Source of the DNA: Candidatus Desulfosporosinus nitrosoreducens
Lineage (GTDB): Bacteria > Bacillota > Desulfitobacteriia > Desulfitobacteriales > Desulfitobacteriaceae
Length of the DNA stretch: 64,000 bases
NCBI RefSeq assembly: GCF_030954495.1
Contig: NZ_JAVHUW010000054.1
Span: 16,600-80,599 of the forward strand
Reading direction: 5' to 3'
The notes beneath the pieces are model-generated. The model saw only the letters and a list, made by a program, of their open reading frames with translations. It ran no database searches and was not told where the DNA came from. Shown here piece after piece: positions 17,709 to 27,215 of the stretch. Position 1 is the first letter of the stretch, and the number at the start of each line of letters is the position of its first letter. Position numbers and translations under genes: made by a program.

Positions 17709-17881
17709 TAGGGTACAGAGAATTATTTTTTGTCATGATTCGGCAAGCTATGGACCTCAAGTGGGGAGTTTTTTCCGGTGACCGTAAATATTTCTTCAAG
17801 GTCTGTTTAAAGATGAAGTACGCATTTTGAACTAATTGACTTCATAGACATTCGGCGTGTTTTTATTTTTAGTACAGTATG

Positions 17882-17915
17882 AATGGAGTTTTCTGCACTG
17901 AAAACCCCATTTTTT
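17882..17915 (+). terminator. Terminator before the chemoreceptor gene
   Basis: An 11-bp stem with one G-U pair (AATGGAGTTTT with AAAACCCCATT) is followed by TTTT. Confidence 0.7.
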
Positions 17916-17973
17916 CATTTGCCGACATGTCACTAAGTAAATGAAAGTAAAATGTATTTTGGGAGGCAGAACG

Positions 17974-19698
17974 TTGAAATTTTTTAATAATATCAAATGG
18001 AGCGTGAAACTGACTCTAGGCTTTGCGATTCTTGTCTGTTTAGTGGGGTTAGTTGGGTACATAGGAGTCAGGGACCTAAGCCTTATCAACAGTGACGGGA
18101 CCAGGATTTATTCGGTCAACCTCATGTCGATCAAAGAACTTAACCAAATACGGGTGAATTTTCTGCAAAACCGTTCCAACTTGATTTTGCTTTCATTTAC
18201 TTCAGACAAAATGAAGGGACAGGCCCTTAAGCAACAAATAGCAAATAATTCGGACCTTAACAATAAAAGCGAACAAGATTACGAAAAGACCTTCGGAAAT
18301 AATCTTAGTTCAGCCGAAGTTCAACTATATAATGATTTTAAAAATAACCAAGCAGATTACCGTAAGCAACGGGAAAGTATGATTGCAAGTTTGGACGCAG
18401 GGAATCTTGCCCAAGCCCAACTTTTCTTGGCTCAAGCTTTGCAGATCAACGACAAGGCCTTGACAGGACTGGATAGTTTAATTTCCTTTAATGAAAAAGC
18501 AGCCAGTCAAAGGAAAACAAGCAATCAAGCCATTTATGAGCGAAACCGCAGTGTGATGCTGGGGCTAATAGGGGTTAGCATTCTGCTGGCTCTAATCATC
18601 GGATTGTCTTTGTCACGGAATCTCACCCGGAGGCTGGGCAAGATTGTTCGCTTGGCTGAAGCCTTAAGCAACGGAGATCTGACCCATCAACTGAATATTT
18701 ATGGAAAAGACGAAATCGAACACTTAGGCATAGCCATTAATAAGGCCATGGGAAATATGAAAGAAATGGTTTTGAGTATTCAAAACAGTTGTCAAACCAT
18801 GAATTCCCATTCCGAGGAGCTGTCTGCGAATATGCAGGAACTTTCGGCAACTATGCAGATTATTCGGCAGTCCACGGAACAAATTGCTCAAGATTCCGAA
18901 GAGTTAAGTGCGAGTACCGAAGAGGTTGGAGCTTCAACTCTGGAGATCCAGGAGTTTACGAAAAAATTAACAGTGAGCGCGGATCAAGGCCAAGAAAATG
19001 TGGCGGCGATTAAAGAGAGGGCCGGTATTGTTAAAAATCGGGGAACCCAGGCCGTGTCTGAGGCAGAAGCTATTTATCGCGATAAAGAGGTCAGAGTCAA
19101 GCAAGCCTTAGACGAAGCGAAAATTGTAGAAGAGATTAAGGTCATGGCGGAAACGATTGGGGGAATCGCTGCCCAAACGAACCTACTATCCCTCAATGCG
19201 AGCATTGAGGCGGCTCGCGCAGGTGATGCTGGGCGCGGCTTTGCAGTGGTTGCGGATGAAGTCCGGAAATTAGCCGAGCAGTCGCAGTCAGCCGTCGGGA
19301 ATATTTATAACGTCATTGCCAATGTGCAAAGTGCTTTTAATAACTTAATGCATAATACCCGGGAATTGTTGGATTTCATTGAGACAAAAGTAAGACCTGA
19401 TTATGAGGCCTATGCCCAGATAGGAACTCAATATGAAAGCGATTCCCACTTTGTGGAGGAGATGTCCCGGGAAACCGCCTCCTCGGCTCGTTCGATGAAC
19501 CAGGTAATCAACCAAATCAGCTTTGCCATTCAAAATGTAACCACAACTGCCCAGGAGTCAGCATCAAGTTCGGAGGAAATTTCCACCAGCATTGCGCAGA
19601 CAACAGTCGCTGTCGAACAAGTGAATTCTTCTGCCCAGGCACAGGCCGAGCTAGCCGGAAAGTTGAGTGAGCTAATCGGAAGGTTCAGGGTGGTATGA
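17974..19698 (+). CDS. Methyl-accepting chemotaxis protein
   Basis: The 574-residue protein has a first membrane segment (about residues 10-30), an outer helical domain of the 4HB_MCP type (about 35-185) and a second segment ([20 protein letters not shown]). HAMP ([19 protein letters not shown]) and a cytoplasmic signalling domain follow, with the conserved hairpin tip [20 protein letters not shown] and [15 protein letters not shown]. It transmits ligand binding to CheA/CheW. A TTG start with GGGAGG seven bases upstream is preferred over an ATG at 17941 that lacks a ribosome site. It sits alone, behind its own terminator. Confidence 0.95.
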   Translation: MKFFNNIKWSVKLTLGFAILVCLVGLVGYIGVRDLSLINSDGTRIYSVNLMSIKELNQIRVNFLQNRSNLILLSFTSDKMKGQALKQQIANNSDLNNKSEQDYEKTFGNNLSSAEVQLYNDFKNNQADYRKQRESMIASLDAGNLAQAQLFLAQALQINDKALTGLDSLISFNEKAASQRKTSNQAIYERNRSVMLGLIGVSILLALIIGLSLSRNLTRRLGKIVRLAEALSNGDLTHQLNIYGKDEIEHLGIAINKAMGNMKEMVLSIQNSCQTMNSHSEELSANMQELSATMQIIRQSTEQIAQDSEELSASTEEVGASTLEIQEFTKKLTVSADQGQENVAAIKERAGIVKNRGTQAVSEAEAIYRDKEVRVKQALDEAKIVEEIKVMAETIGGIAAQTNLLSLNASIEAARAGDAGRGFAVVADEVRKLAEQSQSAVGNIYNVIANVQSAFNNLMHNTRELLDFIETKVRPDYEAYAQIGTQYESDSHFVEEMSRETASSARSMNQVINQISFAIQNVTTTAQESASSSEEISTSIAQTTVAVEQVNSSAQAQAELAGKLSELIGRFRVV

Positions 19699-19746
19699 CG
19701 TTTCCTTTGTCAGAGGATGGTATTACGCCGAAAAGGAAGGCAGGTT

Positions 19747-19842
19747 ATGGACTATGGCACTTTAAGCTCTAATTCAAACGAACTGCTGGTTTCACTGGTA
19801 GCTTTAACAAGTTTCGGAATGTATCATCGAGTTCGGTTATAG
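19747..19842 (+). CDS. Candidate 31-residue small hydrophobic protein
   Basis: An ATG at 19747 follows AAGGAAGGCAGG and opens a 32-codon frame that stops seven bases before a terminator. The product has a hydrophobic middle (ELLVSLVALTSFGMYH). The site-ORF-terminator order supports expression, though no homologue can be named. Confidence 0.45.
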   Translation: MDYGTLSSNSNELLVSLVALTSFGMYHRVRL

Positions 19843-19848
19843 GCCTAA

Positions 19849-19881
19849 AAAATCCTGCCTCCCTAATGGAGACAGGATTTT
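19849..19881 (+). terminator. Terminator
   Basis: AAAATCCTG...CTCC pairs with GGAG...CAGGATTTT (one internal mismatch). It ends the chemoreceptor/small-ORF transcript. Confidence 0.75.
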
Positions 19882-20008
19882 CAAATCGCTCTCAAAGCCT
19901 CGCACACGCGTTTTCCTCACGTTGAGAGAGAATAAGGTTGAAGCAACCGTTTAGTTCCAAAGATATTATGGTTGGCGGTGGAAAGAGAGTTTTGATTTAG
20001 GTATAAGC

Positions 20009-21316
20009 CTATTCGACCCAAATTATTGCTCCGGCGCCTTGAGTTAAGCCGCCGCAGATAGCACAAGCCGCATAGCCGCCGCCGTTTGCTTGGAGATTAT
20101 AAGCGGCAGTCATCATGATGCGGGCGCCGCTGGCCGTGTTGGGATGTCCGACGGCAATCGCACCCCCGTTAGGGTTGAGCTTTTCCTTGAGCTCTTGATA
20201 GCGGGCATTGTCATTATCCAAGAGCGGTTGAACTGTGGCTTCTTTGACCATCGCCCCGTAGTCGCCCTTGAGGAATCGTTCGTTGGATAAGAGCTTAAGG
20301 GAAACCAGGGGGACGCAGGCGAAGGCCTCATTGATTTCAATCACTTTAATGTCATCCATGGTCATTTTAGCGTCAGCAAGGCATTTCTTAATGGCGAAAG
20401 CTGGGGACACAGGCATAATTCTTGGCTGCAAGGCGATGGCGGAAATTGCAACCAGAGTATAGAGAACAGGCAAACCTAATTGCTCGGCCTTTTCCCGGGT
20501 TGTGATGATTTGAGCAGTGGCCCCGTCGTTCATTCCCGGGGAATTGCCTGCGGTACAGGTCGGATTGTCAAAAATCGGTTTTAGCTTGGCAAGTTTAGCC
20601 ATACTGATATCGGGGCGGAACTGCTCATCAATCGTTAGGACTTTGGTCGAAATGATAGTTCCTTTTTTATCCTTTTGGCTTATTTCCAGGGGCTGCATCT
20701 CATGCTTGAAAAATCCGCGTTCCCAGGCTTTACCGTATTTAATATGGCTGCTCAGAGCCAACTCATCCTGTTCTTGGCGTGATACGCCATACTCAAGGGC
20801 TACATTGCCGGAATCCACAGCCACGGGGGCATAGTCCTTATAGCCCAGGGGGATAAGCGGGTCTTCGACCATAAAAGAGGAATGCTTCTTTCCCTCCCAA
20901 CGAATGTCGCGGAGTAAAAAGGGAACAGTGCTGAAACTCGTTGACCCTCCGGTCATGACGATTTCCGCTTCCCCCAGTTTGATGCTGCGCGCCCCATATT
21001 TAACCGTGCTTAAGGCAGAGGTGCAGGCTTGGTCGAAAGCGAGGGAAGGGGTTTCGGGAGAAATTCCGGCTTTCAGCATAGTTTGACGTGCCACAACGGG
21101 TGTGAAGGGGTCCTTTGTGTTGCTGGTATCGCCGTTGCCCCACCACACCTCGTCAATTAAGGCTGGATCAAGGTTGATCTTTGCCAGCGCGTTTCTCATG
21201 GCAATGGCTCCGAGATCATAAATGTCCACATCTTTCATGGAGCCGCCGAATTTGCCAAAAGGGGTTCTGACTGCACTTACACAGACGATATCATTGTTAC
21301 TTTTGGAAAAACCCAT
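20009..21316 (-). CDS. Thiolase (acetyl-CoA C-acyltransferase family), long variant
   Basis: The 435-residue protein has the thiolase nucleophile Cys98 (DQACTSALS), the NEAFA loop, the catalytic histidine in GGAIAVGHP and the second cysteine in CAICGGLTQG. It should cleave a 3-ketoacyl-CoA with CoA, or condense acyl-CoAs. About 35 extra residues before the GHP motif make it longer than the usual 390. The gene follows the CoA-transferase gene by 37 bases and should be transcribed with it from a sigma-54 promoter near 22707. Confidence 0.9.
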   Translation of the reverse strand: MGFSKSNNDIVCVSAVRTPFGKFGGSMKDVDIYDLGAIAMRNALAKINLDPALIDEVWWGNGDTSNTKDPFTPVVARQTMLKAGISPETPSLAFDQACTSALSTVKYGARSIKLGEAEIVMTGGSTSFSTVPFLLRDIRWEGKKHSSFMVEDPLIPLGYKDYAPVAVDSGNVALEYGVSRQEQDELALSSHIKYGKAWERGFFKHEMQPLEISQKDKKGTIISTKVLTIDEQFRPDISMAKLAKLKPIFDNPTCTAGNSPGMNDGATAQIITTREKAEQLGLPVLYTLVAISAIALQPRIMPVSPAFAIKKCLADAKMTMDDIKVIEINEAFACVPLVSLKLLSNERFLKGDYGAMVKEATVQPLLDNDNARYQELKEKLNPNGGAIAVGHPNTASGARIMMTAAYNLQANGGGYAACAICGGLTQGAGAIIWVE

Positions 21317-21353
21317 GACATTTCACCTCATTATAAAATTTAATTTTATAGAT

Positions 21354-22658
21354 TTATAAAACCCGGCCATACAGTTCACGGTATTGGCGCTTTAGTTCAG
21401 TTCTGAATTCCGGATGGGCAATGCTGATCAGAGCCGCGGCCCTTTCTTTTTCCGATTTGCAGAACAAATTGACAGCTCCGTATTCGGTCACAACCCAGTG
21501 AACATCATTGCGGGTCGTGGTTACGGGGGTTCCCGCTTTTAATTGACAGGAAATTCTGGAGATAGTTCCCTTTTTGGCGGTAGACTGTAACACAATAATC
21601 GGCCGCCCGTTCTTGGCCGCCGCCGCGCCGCGGATAAAGTCTAATTGTCCGCCGATGCCGCTGTATTGCCTGGTCCCAAGGGCTTCGGCACATACTTGGC
21701 CGCTTAAATCAATTTCCAAGGCCGAATTGATGGCAACCATATTGTCATTTTGAGCGATGACACAGGGGTTGTTGACGTAATCAACCGGATGGAACTGGAA
21801 CCTGGGATTCCTATTGATATATTCGTAAACCTTCCTGGTTCCTTCGGCAAAGGTGACGACGATTTTTCCCGGATTTAAGGTCTTTTTAAAGCCATTGACA
21901 ATCCCGGCCTCTATCAGATCAATGAGACCATCGGAAAACATTTCCGTGTGAATCCCCAGGTCATTTTTATCCTTGAGGTAATGAAGTATGGCGTCCGGAA
22001 TAGTTCCGGCGCCCATTTGCAGTGTGTCGCCATCTTTAATAAGTCCGGCTACATTTCGCCCTATGGCCTGAGTAACTTCATCCATGGCTGCAAAACGAGT
22101 GAGTTCCAGAATAGGTCCGTCGTTTTCTACGATGTAATCGAGATCGCTGACATGAACAAAGGTGTCTCCGTAGGTGCGCGGAACATTAGGGTTGACTTCG
22201 GCAATAACTGTTTTGGCGCACTTAACCAGTTCTTTGGAGTGATCGACTGACATTCCCAGACTGCAATAACCATGTTCATCAGGCGGGCTGACCATCGTAA
22301 GGAAGACATCAGACCCTAAGTAACCTTCGCGAAAAGCCCGGGGAAATTCGTGAAACATCAGCGGGAAAAAGGTTCCCCGGTTTTCCCAGATTGATTGGCG
22401 GGTATTCGCCCCCACAAACATGGATTTTAAAATAAAATGGCCCGCCATTTCGGGTTTGCAGTAAGGCGAACTGCCAAGGGCAACCCCTTGGATAAGGGTG
22501 ACATTTTCCAGTTCCGCGTAACGGCCGGCCAGGGCGTTGACCAGCAGCTCCGATTCGCTGGCCGCATGACCGGGAATGACAAAATCCCCTGATTTGACGA
22601 CGTTTACTGCTTCTCCGGCAGTGGTTAAGCGGCTCTTATACATTTCTCTCCAATCCAT
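21354..22658 (-). CDS. Acetyl-CoA hydrolase/transferase family CoA-transferase
   Basis: The 434-residue protein matches the 4-hydroxybutyrate/butyrate:acetyl-CoA transferase family: GDFVIPGHAASES near residue 25, QMGAGTIPDAIL, and the region GTRQYSGIGGQLDFIRGAA near the catalytic glutamate. It would activate a carboxylic acid by swapping CoA from acetyl- or acyl-CoA. It is the first gene of a CoA-transferase-thiolase unit with a -24/-12 promoter 50-65 bases upstream and a candidate enhancer palindrome 80 bases further. Confidence 0.9.
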   Translation of the reverse strand: MDWREMYKSRLTTAGEAVNVVKSGDFVIPGHAASESELLVNALAGRYAELENVTLIQGVALGSSPYCKPEMAGHFILKSMFVGANTRQSIWENRGTFFPLMFHEFPRAFREGYLGSDVFLTMVSPPDEHGYCSLGMSVDHSKELVKCAKTVIAEVNPNVPRTYGDTFVHVSDLDYIVENDGPILELTRFAAMDEVTQAIGRNVAGLIKDGDTLQMGAGTIPDAILHYLKDKNDLGIHTEMFSDGLIDLIEAGIVNGFKKTLNPGKIVVTFAEGTRKVYEYINRNPRFQFHPVDYVNNPCVIAQNDNMVAINSALEIDLSGQVCAEALGTRQYSGIGGQLDFIRGAAAAKNGRPIIVLQSTAKKGTISRISCQLKAGTPVTTTRNDVHWVVTEYGAVNLFCKSEKERAAALISIAHPEFRTELKRQYRELYGRVL

Positions 22659-22706
22659 AGAGAAGGTGCTCCTTTCAAGATATAGAATTTGAATTGACCC
22701 AGGCTA

Positions 22707-22724
22707 TTGCAAAATCAATGCCAA
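22707..22724 (-). promoter_or_regulatory. Sigma-54 (-24/-12) promoter for CoA-transferase/thiolase
   Basis: On the minus strand TTGGCATTGATTTTGCAA matches TGGCAY-N5-TTGCW, with GG and GC exactly 10 bases apart. Confidence 0.88.
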
Positions 22725-22801
22725 ATACATTTGATGACAATAAATCAGAACTAAACTTAAAATTAATGCCAAAGCAAGTAGTCTTAATAATGGTATATAT
22801 G

Positions 22802-22834
22802 GTAAATCTGCGACAGTTTCTGTTGCAAATTCAC
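22802..22834. promoter_or_regulatory. Candidate enhancer (UAS) for the sigma-54 activator
   Basis: The inverted repeat GTAAATCTGCGACAG / CTGTTGCAAATTCAC has 12 of 15 positions paired. Its right half, extended to TTGCAAATTCACTATAG, matches 16 of 17 bases of the palindrome at 27216-27260 upstream of the next sigma-54 promoter. Confidence 0.7.
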
Positions 22835-22960
22835 TATAGGCAGGCCATGTGCGGCAATTAAACTGGGCTGTTTGTAAGTACAAATGCTTCGAGGGATTTA
22901 CGTGCTTTTTTTGAAAAAGCATAAAGGAGAGACCTCTCGTGCCGCTCAATTGAGGGCCGC

Positions 22961-23710
22961 CTAGCTGCAAAGGAAACCGCCGTCGACGAAAAGCGTCTGA
23001 CCGGTTACATAATCTGAGGCTTGGGAACTGAGAAAAATAAGGGCACCTGCCAATTCTTCAGGCTCAGCCATTCTCCCCAAAGGAATACGCTGGAGAATAG
23101 CTTCGGCATCCTTTAAGGAGTCATTCATTCTGCCTTTAAAGTACCCGGGACCTATGGCATTGACGTTAATATTGTAAGGAGCCCATTCCAGAGCGAGAAC
23201 TTTGGTGAACTGGATAACCGCCGCTTTAGAAGAAGAGTAAGGGCCTCTGGTCGGCAGGGCCTGAGATCCGATAACTGAGGTAATATTAATGACTTTGCCT
23301 TGCCTATTTTTAAGCAGAGTAGGTCCGACGGCCCGCGAACAAAGAAAAATTCCTTTGAGGTTTACGCGCATAACCTCATCCCATTGCTCTTCAGTCATGT
23401 TGACACATAATTCCCGGTGGTTAATCCCGGCGTTGTTGATGAGAATATCAATGGTGCCATATTCCTCCAGAGTTTGCCGTACCATGTTTGCAACGCTTTG
23501 CTCCTGACCGACGTCGACCTGTAGGGAGATACTTGAGCCACCTTTTTGCAGGATGGAGTCGCGTACCTCGCTGGCCTTCTTCAGAGTTCTGCTGGCACAG
23601 ACGACGGATGCTCCCGCGGCGGCTAGAATTTGAGCCATGACCGAGCCTAAACCCTGTCCTGCTCCTGTGACCAGAGCAACCTTTCCGCTTAAGTTAAAGA
23701 TGTCCTGCAT
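22961..23710 (-). CDS. SDR-family oxidoreductase (3-ketoacyl reductase type)
   Basis: The 249-residue classical short-chain dehydrogenase has the nucleotide motif TGAGQGLG (residues 16-23), NNAG, the catalytic Ser of NITSV and YSSSK. It likely interconverts 3-hydroxyacyl-CoA and 3-ketoacyl-CoA with NAD(P). It lies 19 bases after the MaoC hydratase gene on the same strand, fitting hydration followed by oxidation. Confidence 0.88.
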   Translation of the reverse strand: MQDIFNLSGKVALVTGAGQGLGSVMAQILAAAGASVVCASRTLKKASEVRDSILQKGGSSISLQVDVGQEQSVANMVRQTLEEYGTIDILINNAGINHRELCVNMTEEQWDEVMRVNLKGIFLCSRAVGPTLLKNRQGKVINITSVIGSQALPTRGPYSSSKAAVIQFTKVLALEWAPYNINVNAIGPGYFKGRMNDSLKDAEAILQRIPLGRMAEPEELAGALIFLSSQASDYVTGQTLFVDGGFLCS

Positions 23711-23729
23711 TTTAATTTCCTTTCCTCAA

Positions 23730-24158
23730 TTATTTTTCAGGCTGCGGAATATAGAGCAGGGCTTCGCCGTCCAAAACGACTTCATCCTTCTGATTCAGAC
23801 AACGGGTGTGGAGCTTGAGCATCCGTTTTTTTTCAAGCTTTTCAATGATCGTCGATTCCGCCGAGACCGTATCATTGACATAAACAGGTTGCGTGAAACG
23901 AACACTTTGCGAAGCATAAATACTGCCCAGGATCTTGCCCAAAGTAGCCGACACAAATCCCAAGACATAAATGCCAGGCACAATAATGTCTTTGAATTGA
24001 GTCTTTTTGCTGTATTCACGATCGAGATGAATCGGGTTCATATCCCCTGTAAGTCCGCACCACATGACAATGTCAGCAGAGGTAATGGTTTTGGCATAAT
24101 TAGTGGAATCACCAACTTTAAGATCCTCCCATGTTTTTACAGCCGTTTTATAATCCAT
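23730..24158 (-). CDS. MaoC-type (R)-enoyl-CoA hydratase
   Basis: The 142-residue hot-dog-fold protein has the hydratase-2 signature LTGDMNPIHLDREYS with the catalytic Asp and His, then VPGIYVLGF. Family members hydrate enoyl-CoA to (R)-3-hydroxyacyl-CoA. I chose the ATG at 24158 rather than the GTG at 24173, because GTGAGG is then its ribosome site. It heads a two-gene unit with an SDR and has its own -24/-12 promoter (24197-24212). Confidence 0.87.
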   Translation of the reverse strand: MDYKTAVKTWEDLKVGDSTNYAKTITSADIVMWCGLTGDMNPIHLDREYSKKTQFKDIIVPGIYVLGFVSATLGKILGSIYASQSVRFTQPVYVNDTVSAESTIIEKLEKKRMLKLHTRCLNQKDEVVLDGEALLYIPQPEK

Positions 24159-24196
24159 CACTGTTCGCCTCACAAAATTTTTTAAAGATAGGACAT

Positions 24197-24212
24197 TGCA
24201 AATTCCGTACCA
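24197..24212 (-). promoter_or_regulatory. Sigma-54 (-24/-12) promoter for MaoC-SDR unit
   Basis: The minus strand reads TGGTACGGAATTTGCA: one mismatch in the -24 box, correct GG-to-GC spacing. Confidence 0.75.
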
Positions 24213-24252
24213 GAACCCTGCTTACCGCTTACCTGAGAACCTCCTTAAAAAT

Positions 24253-24268
24253 TGGCATCCTTCTTGCA
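24253..24268 (+). promoter_or_regulatory. Sigma-54 (-24/-12) promoter for thiolase gene
   Basis: TGGCATCCTTCTTGCA matches the consensus with correct spacing. It lies back to back with the MaoC promoter in a 150-base divergent region. Confidence 0.88.
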
Positions 24269-24309
24269 AGAATATCGAAAATAAAAATTAAATGGGAAGG
24301 GGAATTTTT

Positions 24310-25497
24310 TTGCAATTAAGGGAAGCCGTTATTGTTGCCCCAGTGAGAACACCCGTTGGTAAATGCGGCGGAGTCCTTGCGGAAGTGCCGGCTTACAAGT
24401 TGGGAGCAGCTGTTATTAAAGCGACGATAGCAAGAGCGGGGATTGATCCTCTGGAAATTGACGATGTCATTATGGGAAATTTGTTTTCCTTTGACGTAGC
24501 CAATATGGCCCGTATGTGTGTATTGGAGGCAGGGTTACCGCTGGAAGTGCCGGGCTTAACTGTCGACCGGCAGTGCTCTTCGGCGCTAAATGCCATTATC
24601 CTGGCCGCTGCCCTCGTGATGAGCGGTTTGGGCAATGTTTATATAGCCGGGGGTACTGAAAGTGATTCGCGAAGACCTTATGTCCTGGAACGGGCGGATA
24701 AGGCTTATAAAGTGCAGACAGCGCCGAAATTTTTTGGCATTCAGGTTTCGCCGCCCCAAATCGGCAATCCGCCGATGGGAATAACGGCTGAAAATGTGGC
24801 TGATCTCTACGGAATTACCCGCAAGGAAATGGATGAATTTGCCTATCAAAGCCACAGGAAAGCTCTGGCAGCGGTGGCGAGGGGAGCCTTTGAGGAACAG
24901 ATCGTACCGGTCGTGATTCCTCAGCGCAAAGGTGATCCTCTAGTTGTTTCCCGCGATGAGTGCCCGCGGCCGGATATTAGTATCGAGGTATTGTCAAAGT
25001 TAAAACCGGCTTTTAAAGAGGGCGGGACGGTTACGGCGGGTAATAGCTCTCCCATGAACGATGGAGCCTCCGCCTGTATCGTTATGTCGAGAGAAAGGGC
25101 TGAAGAGCTGGGACTTGATTGGCTGCTGAAGTTCAAAGCCTATGCCGTGACGGCATTAGACCCTAATTACATGGGCCTGGGCCCTATTCATTCAACCCGC
25201 AAACTTTTAAGACAAACAGGTACGACAGTCAAAGATTTTGATACCTTAGAATTAAATGAGGCCTTTGCAGCCCAAGCGATAGCCTGTATTCGGGATTTAG
25301 GCTTTGAGAAGGAAAAAGTCAATCTCAATGGCGGTGCTATTGCTTTGGGACATCCGCTGGCAGCTACAGGCGGAATTTTAACGGCTAAACTTGCTTACCT
25401 TATGCGCGAGCAAGAGCTTAAAAACGGCTTGGTCTCCTTTTGTTGCGGCGGAGGACAGGGCGTCACGGCCTGGTTTGAGTCGAGGTCAAGATCTTAA
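24310..25497 (+). CDS. Thiolase (acetyl-CoA acetyltransferase family)
   Basis: The 395-residue protein has the usual thiolase length and residues: nucleophilic Cys in DRQCSSALNA, NEAFAAQAIA, the GGAIALGHP histidine and CCGGGQG near the end. The TTG at 24310 with GGAAGGGG upstream is preferred; the ATG at 24292 is only about a dozen bases past the predicted RNA start and has no ribosome site. It is monocistronic, ended by a terminator at 25521. Confidence 0.9.
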   Translation: MQLREAVIVAPVRTPVGKCGGVLAEVPAYKLGAAVIKATIARAGIDPLEIDDVIMGNLFSFDVANMARMCVLEAGLPLEVPGLTVDRQCSSALNAIILAAALVMSGLGNVYIAGGTESDSRRPYVLERADKAYKVQTAPKFFGIQVSPPQIGNPPMGITAENVADLYGITRKEMDEFAYQSHRKALAAVARGAFEEQIVPVVIPQRKGDPLVVSRDECPRPDISIEVLSKLKPAFKEGGTVTAGNSSPMNDGASACIVMSRERAEELGLDWLLKFKAYAVTALDPNYMGLGPIHSTRKLLRQTGTTVKDFDTLELNEAFAAQAIACIRDLGFEKEKVNLNGGAIALGHPLAATGGILTAKLAYLMREQELKNGLVSFCCGGGQGVTAWFESRSRS

Positions 25498-25520
25498 AAT
25501 AAGTCTTAAGTAAAGATAAA

Positions 25521-25583
25521 AACAAAGCCGGTTAGAGCTATACAAACGAATTTTTGTAAGTCGACCGGCTTTGTTATTTTTTA
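25521..25583 (+). terminator. Terminator after thiolase
   Basis: A 12-bp stem (AACAAAGCCGGT with ACCGGCTTTGTT) with a 31-base loop is followed by ATTTTTT. Confidence 0.8.
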
Positions 25584-25692
25584 AGTATTGTGGAAGCTTT
25601 TAAAATTAAATATAATTTAGTTAGATTATCTAATTTTTTGTCAGTGAATCATTTAACGTTTATTTAAATAATTAACAAAAGGGTGGCAATAA

Positions 25693-27144
25693 ATGATTGA
25701 GACAAAAAGTGCTTTTAAGGGCAACGCCTATTATCTTAAAGAAATCATGGATAATTCGTATGATTCGATTTTTGTTACCGATGCCGTAGGTAATATTTTG
25801 ATGGCCAATCCGACATCTGAACGGCTTTTGAACTTGCCGGCAGCGGAAATGGTCGGCAAAAATATTCGCGAACTTATTGAAAAAGGCTATTGGGATAAAT
25901 CAATTGCCTTAGAGGCTATTGAGAAGAGAACAACGGTGACGGGAGTACTTAAAACCCGGGCTGGAGTGCATCTGATGTGCACCAGCCGGCCCTTATTTGA
26001 TGCCGACGGAAATATTACAATGGTTATCAGCAATAGCCGGGCTCAGGATACCCTTGTGAAATTAGCTCAAACCTTGGACAAAGAGCGTGAACTTGTTCAA
26101 CGCTATAAAGATGAAGTTCAATATTTGCGCAATCAGGATTTAAAAAACCGGCATCTGGTTGCCGAGAGTCTGGCCATGAAGAACTTACTGCTTAAAGCTA
26201 ATACGGTCGGACCCACGGACTCCTCCGTTTTATTATATGGCGAATCCGGTACGGGCAAGGAAGTATTGGCAAAGTATGTCCACAGTATCAGTCGCCGCTC
26301 TAAAGAAGCTTTTATCACGGTTAATTGTTCGGCGATTCCGGAGAACCTGATTGAGGCTGAATTATTTGGGTTTGAAAAAGGCTCCTTTACAGGAGCGGAC
26401 GCCAAAGGGAAACCGGGTTTATTTGAACTGGCTGATAAGGGGACGATTTTCCTGGATGAGATTGGTGAGATGCCCCTCATACTTCAGGCCAAATTATTGC
26501 GTGTCTTAGAAAACGGCGATGTCAGAAGAATAGGGGGCACAGCCTCCCGCAAGGTTGACTTTCGCTTAGTTTGTGCGACAAATCGTGATTTAAAGGTGAT
26601 GGTTGCCAATAAAACCTTTCGGGAAGATCTTTTTTACCGGATTAATGTTGTTCCCCTGCGCTTAACTCCTCTGCGCGAACGGTCCGAGGATATCATGGCT
26701 ATGAGTGACATCTTTTTAGAAGAGTTAAATAGAAAATACGGTTATGAAAAGGTATTTTCCGAAGAAACTCTCAAAGGCTTTCTGAACTATAATTGGCCGG
26801 GCAATGTCCGCGAACTTCGCAATTTGATCGAGCGCTTAGTTATAACAACTGTGGGGCGGGTTATTGATTATCAAGTTGAGGAAATAACTAATTTATCGCG
26901 CAATGTTGTTGCCAACCTAAATCCTAACCAAAATGAATCCTTTTCGATTAGCGTAAGCTCAAAAGCTCCGCTCAAAAAAATTATGGACCAAGTGGAGAAG
27001 GAATATATTAAAAATATTTTACATGAATGTAATAGCTGCGTGAGTGAGGCCGCACGGATACTGGGCATCGACCGTTCGGCTATCTACAGAAAGGTTCATG
27101 TCGTCAATCTGCGGGATCAGGAAGCCAAAAAATATGGATATTAA
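25693..27144 (+). CDS. PAS-AAA-Fis sigma-54-dependent activator
   Basis: The 483-residue protein has an N-terminal PAS domain (about 10-130, DAVGNILMANPTSERLLNLP), then a linker. The sigma-54 interaction AAA module (about 155-395) has GESGTGKE, the sigma-54 contact loop GSFTGA (phenylalanine kept), DEIGEMPL and GNVRELRNLIE. A Fis-type HTH (VSEAARILGIDRSAIYRKV) follows. It is sited between two genes with sigma-54 promoters and is the natural activator of this island. The PAS domain probably senses the substrate or its CoA ester. No sigma-54 box is seen before its own gene. Confidence 0.95.
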   Translation: MIETKSAFKGNAYYLKEIMDNSYDSIFVTDAVGNILMANPTSERLLNLPAAEMVGKNIRELIEKGYWDKSIALEAIEKRTTVTGVLKTRAGVHLMCTSRPLFDADGNITMVISNSRAQDTLVKLAQTLDKERELVQRYKDEVQYLRNQDLKNRHLVAESLAMKNLLLKANTVGPTDSSVLLYGESGTGKEVLAKYVHSISRRSKEAFITVNCSAIPENLIEAELFGFEKGSFTGADAKGKPGLFELADKGTIFLDEIGEMPLILQAKLLRVLENGDVRRIGGTASRKVDFRLVCATNRDLKVMVANKTFREDLFYRINVVPLRLTPLRERSEDIMAMSDIFLEELNRKYGYEKVFSEETLKGFLNYNWPGNVRELRNLIERLVITTVGRVIDYQVEEITNLSRNVVANLNPNQNESFSISVSSKAPLKKIMDQVEKEYIKNILHECNSCVSEAARILGIDRSAIYRKVHVVNLRDQEAKKYGY

Positions 27145-27183
27145 TCAAAGCCTCTTCAGGAGTTCTGGAGAGGCTTTGATTTT
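27144..27183 (+). terminator. Terminator after the sigma-54 activator
   Basis: A 12-bp stem (ATCAAAGCCTCT with AGAGGCTTTGAT) is followed by TTTT. Confidence 0.8.
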
Positions 27184-27215
27184 CAGGCCTTAACTTTATT
27201 GTTGAAGAAATAAGA

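Noticed and set aside
22704..22970. 88-residue minus-strand frame
   Set aside because: It covers the sigma-54 promoter and enhancer, has no ribosome site and reads like random hydrophobic sequence.
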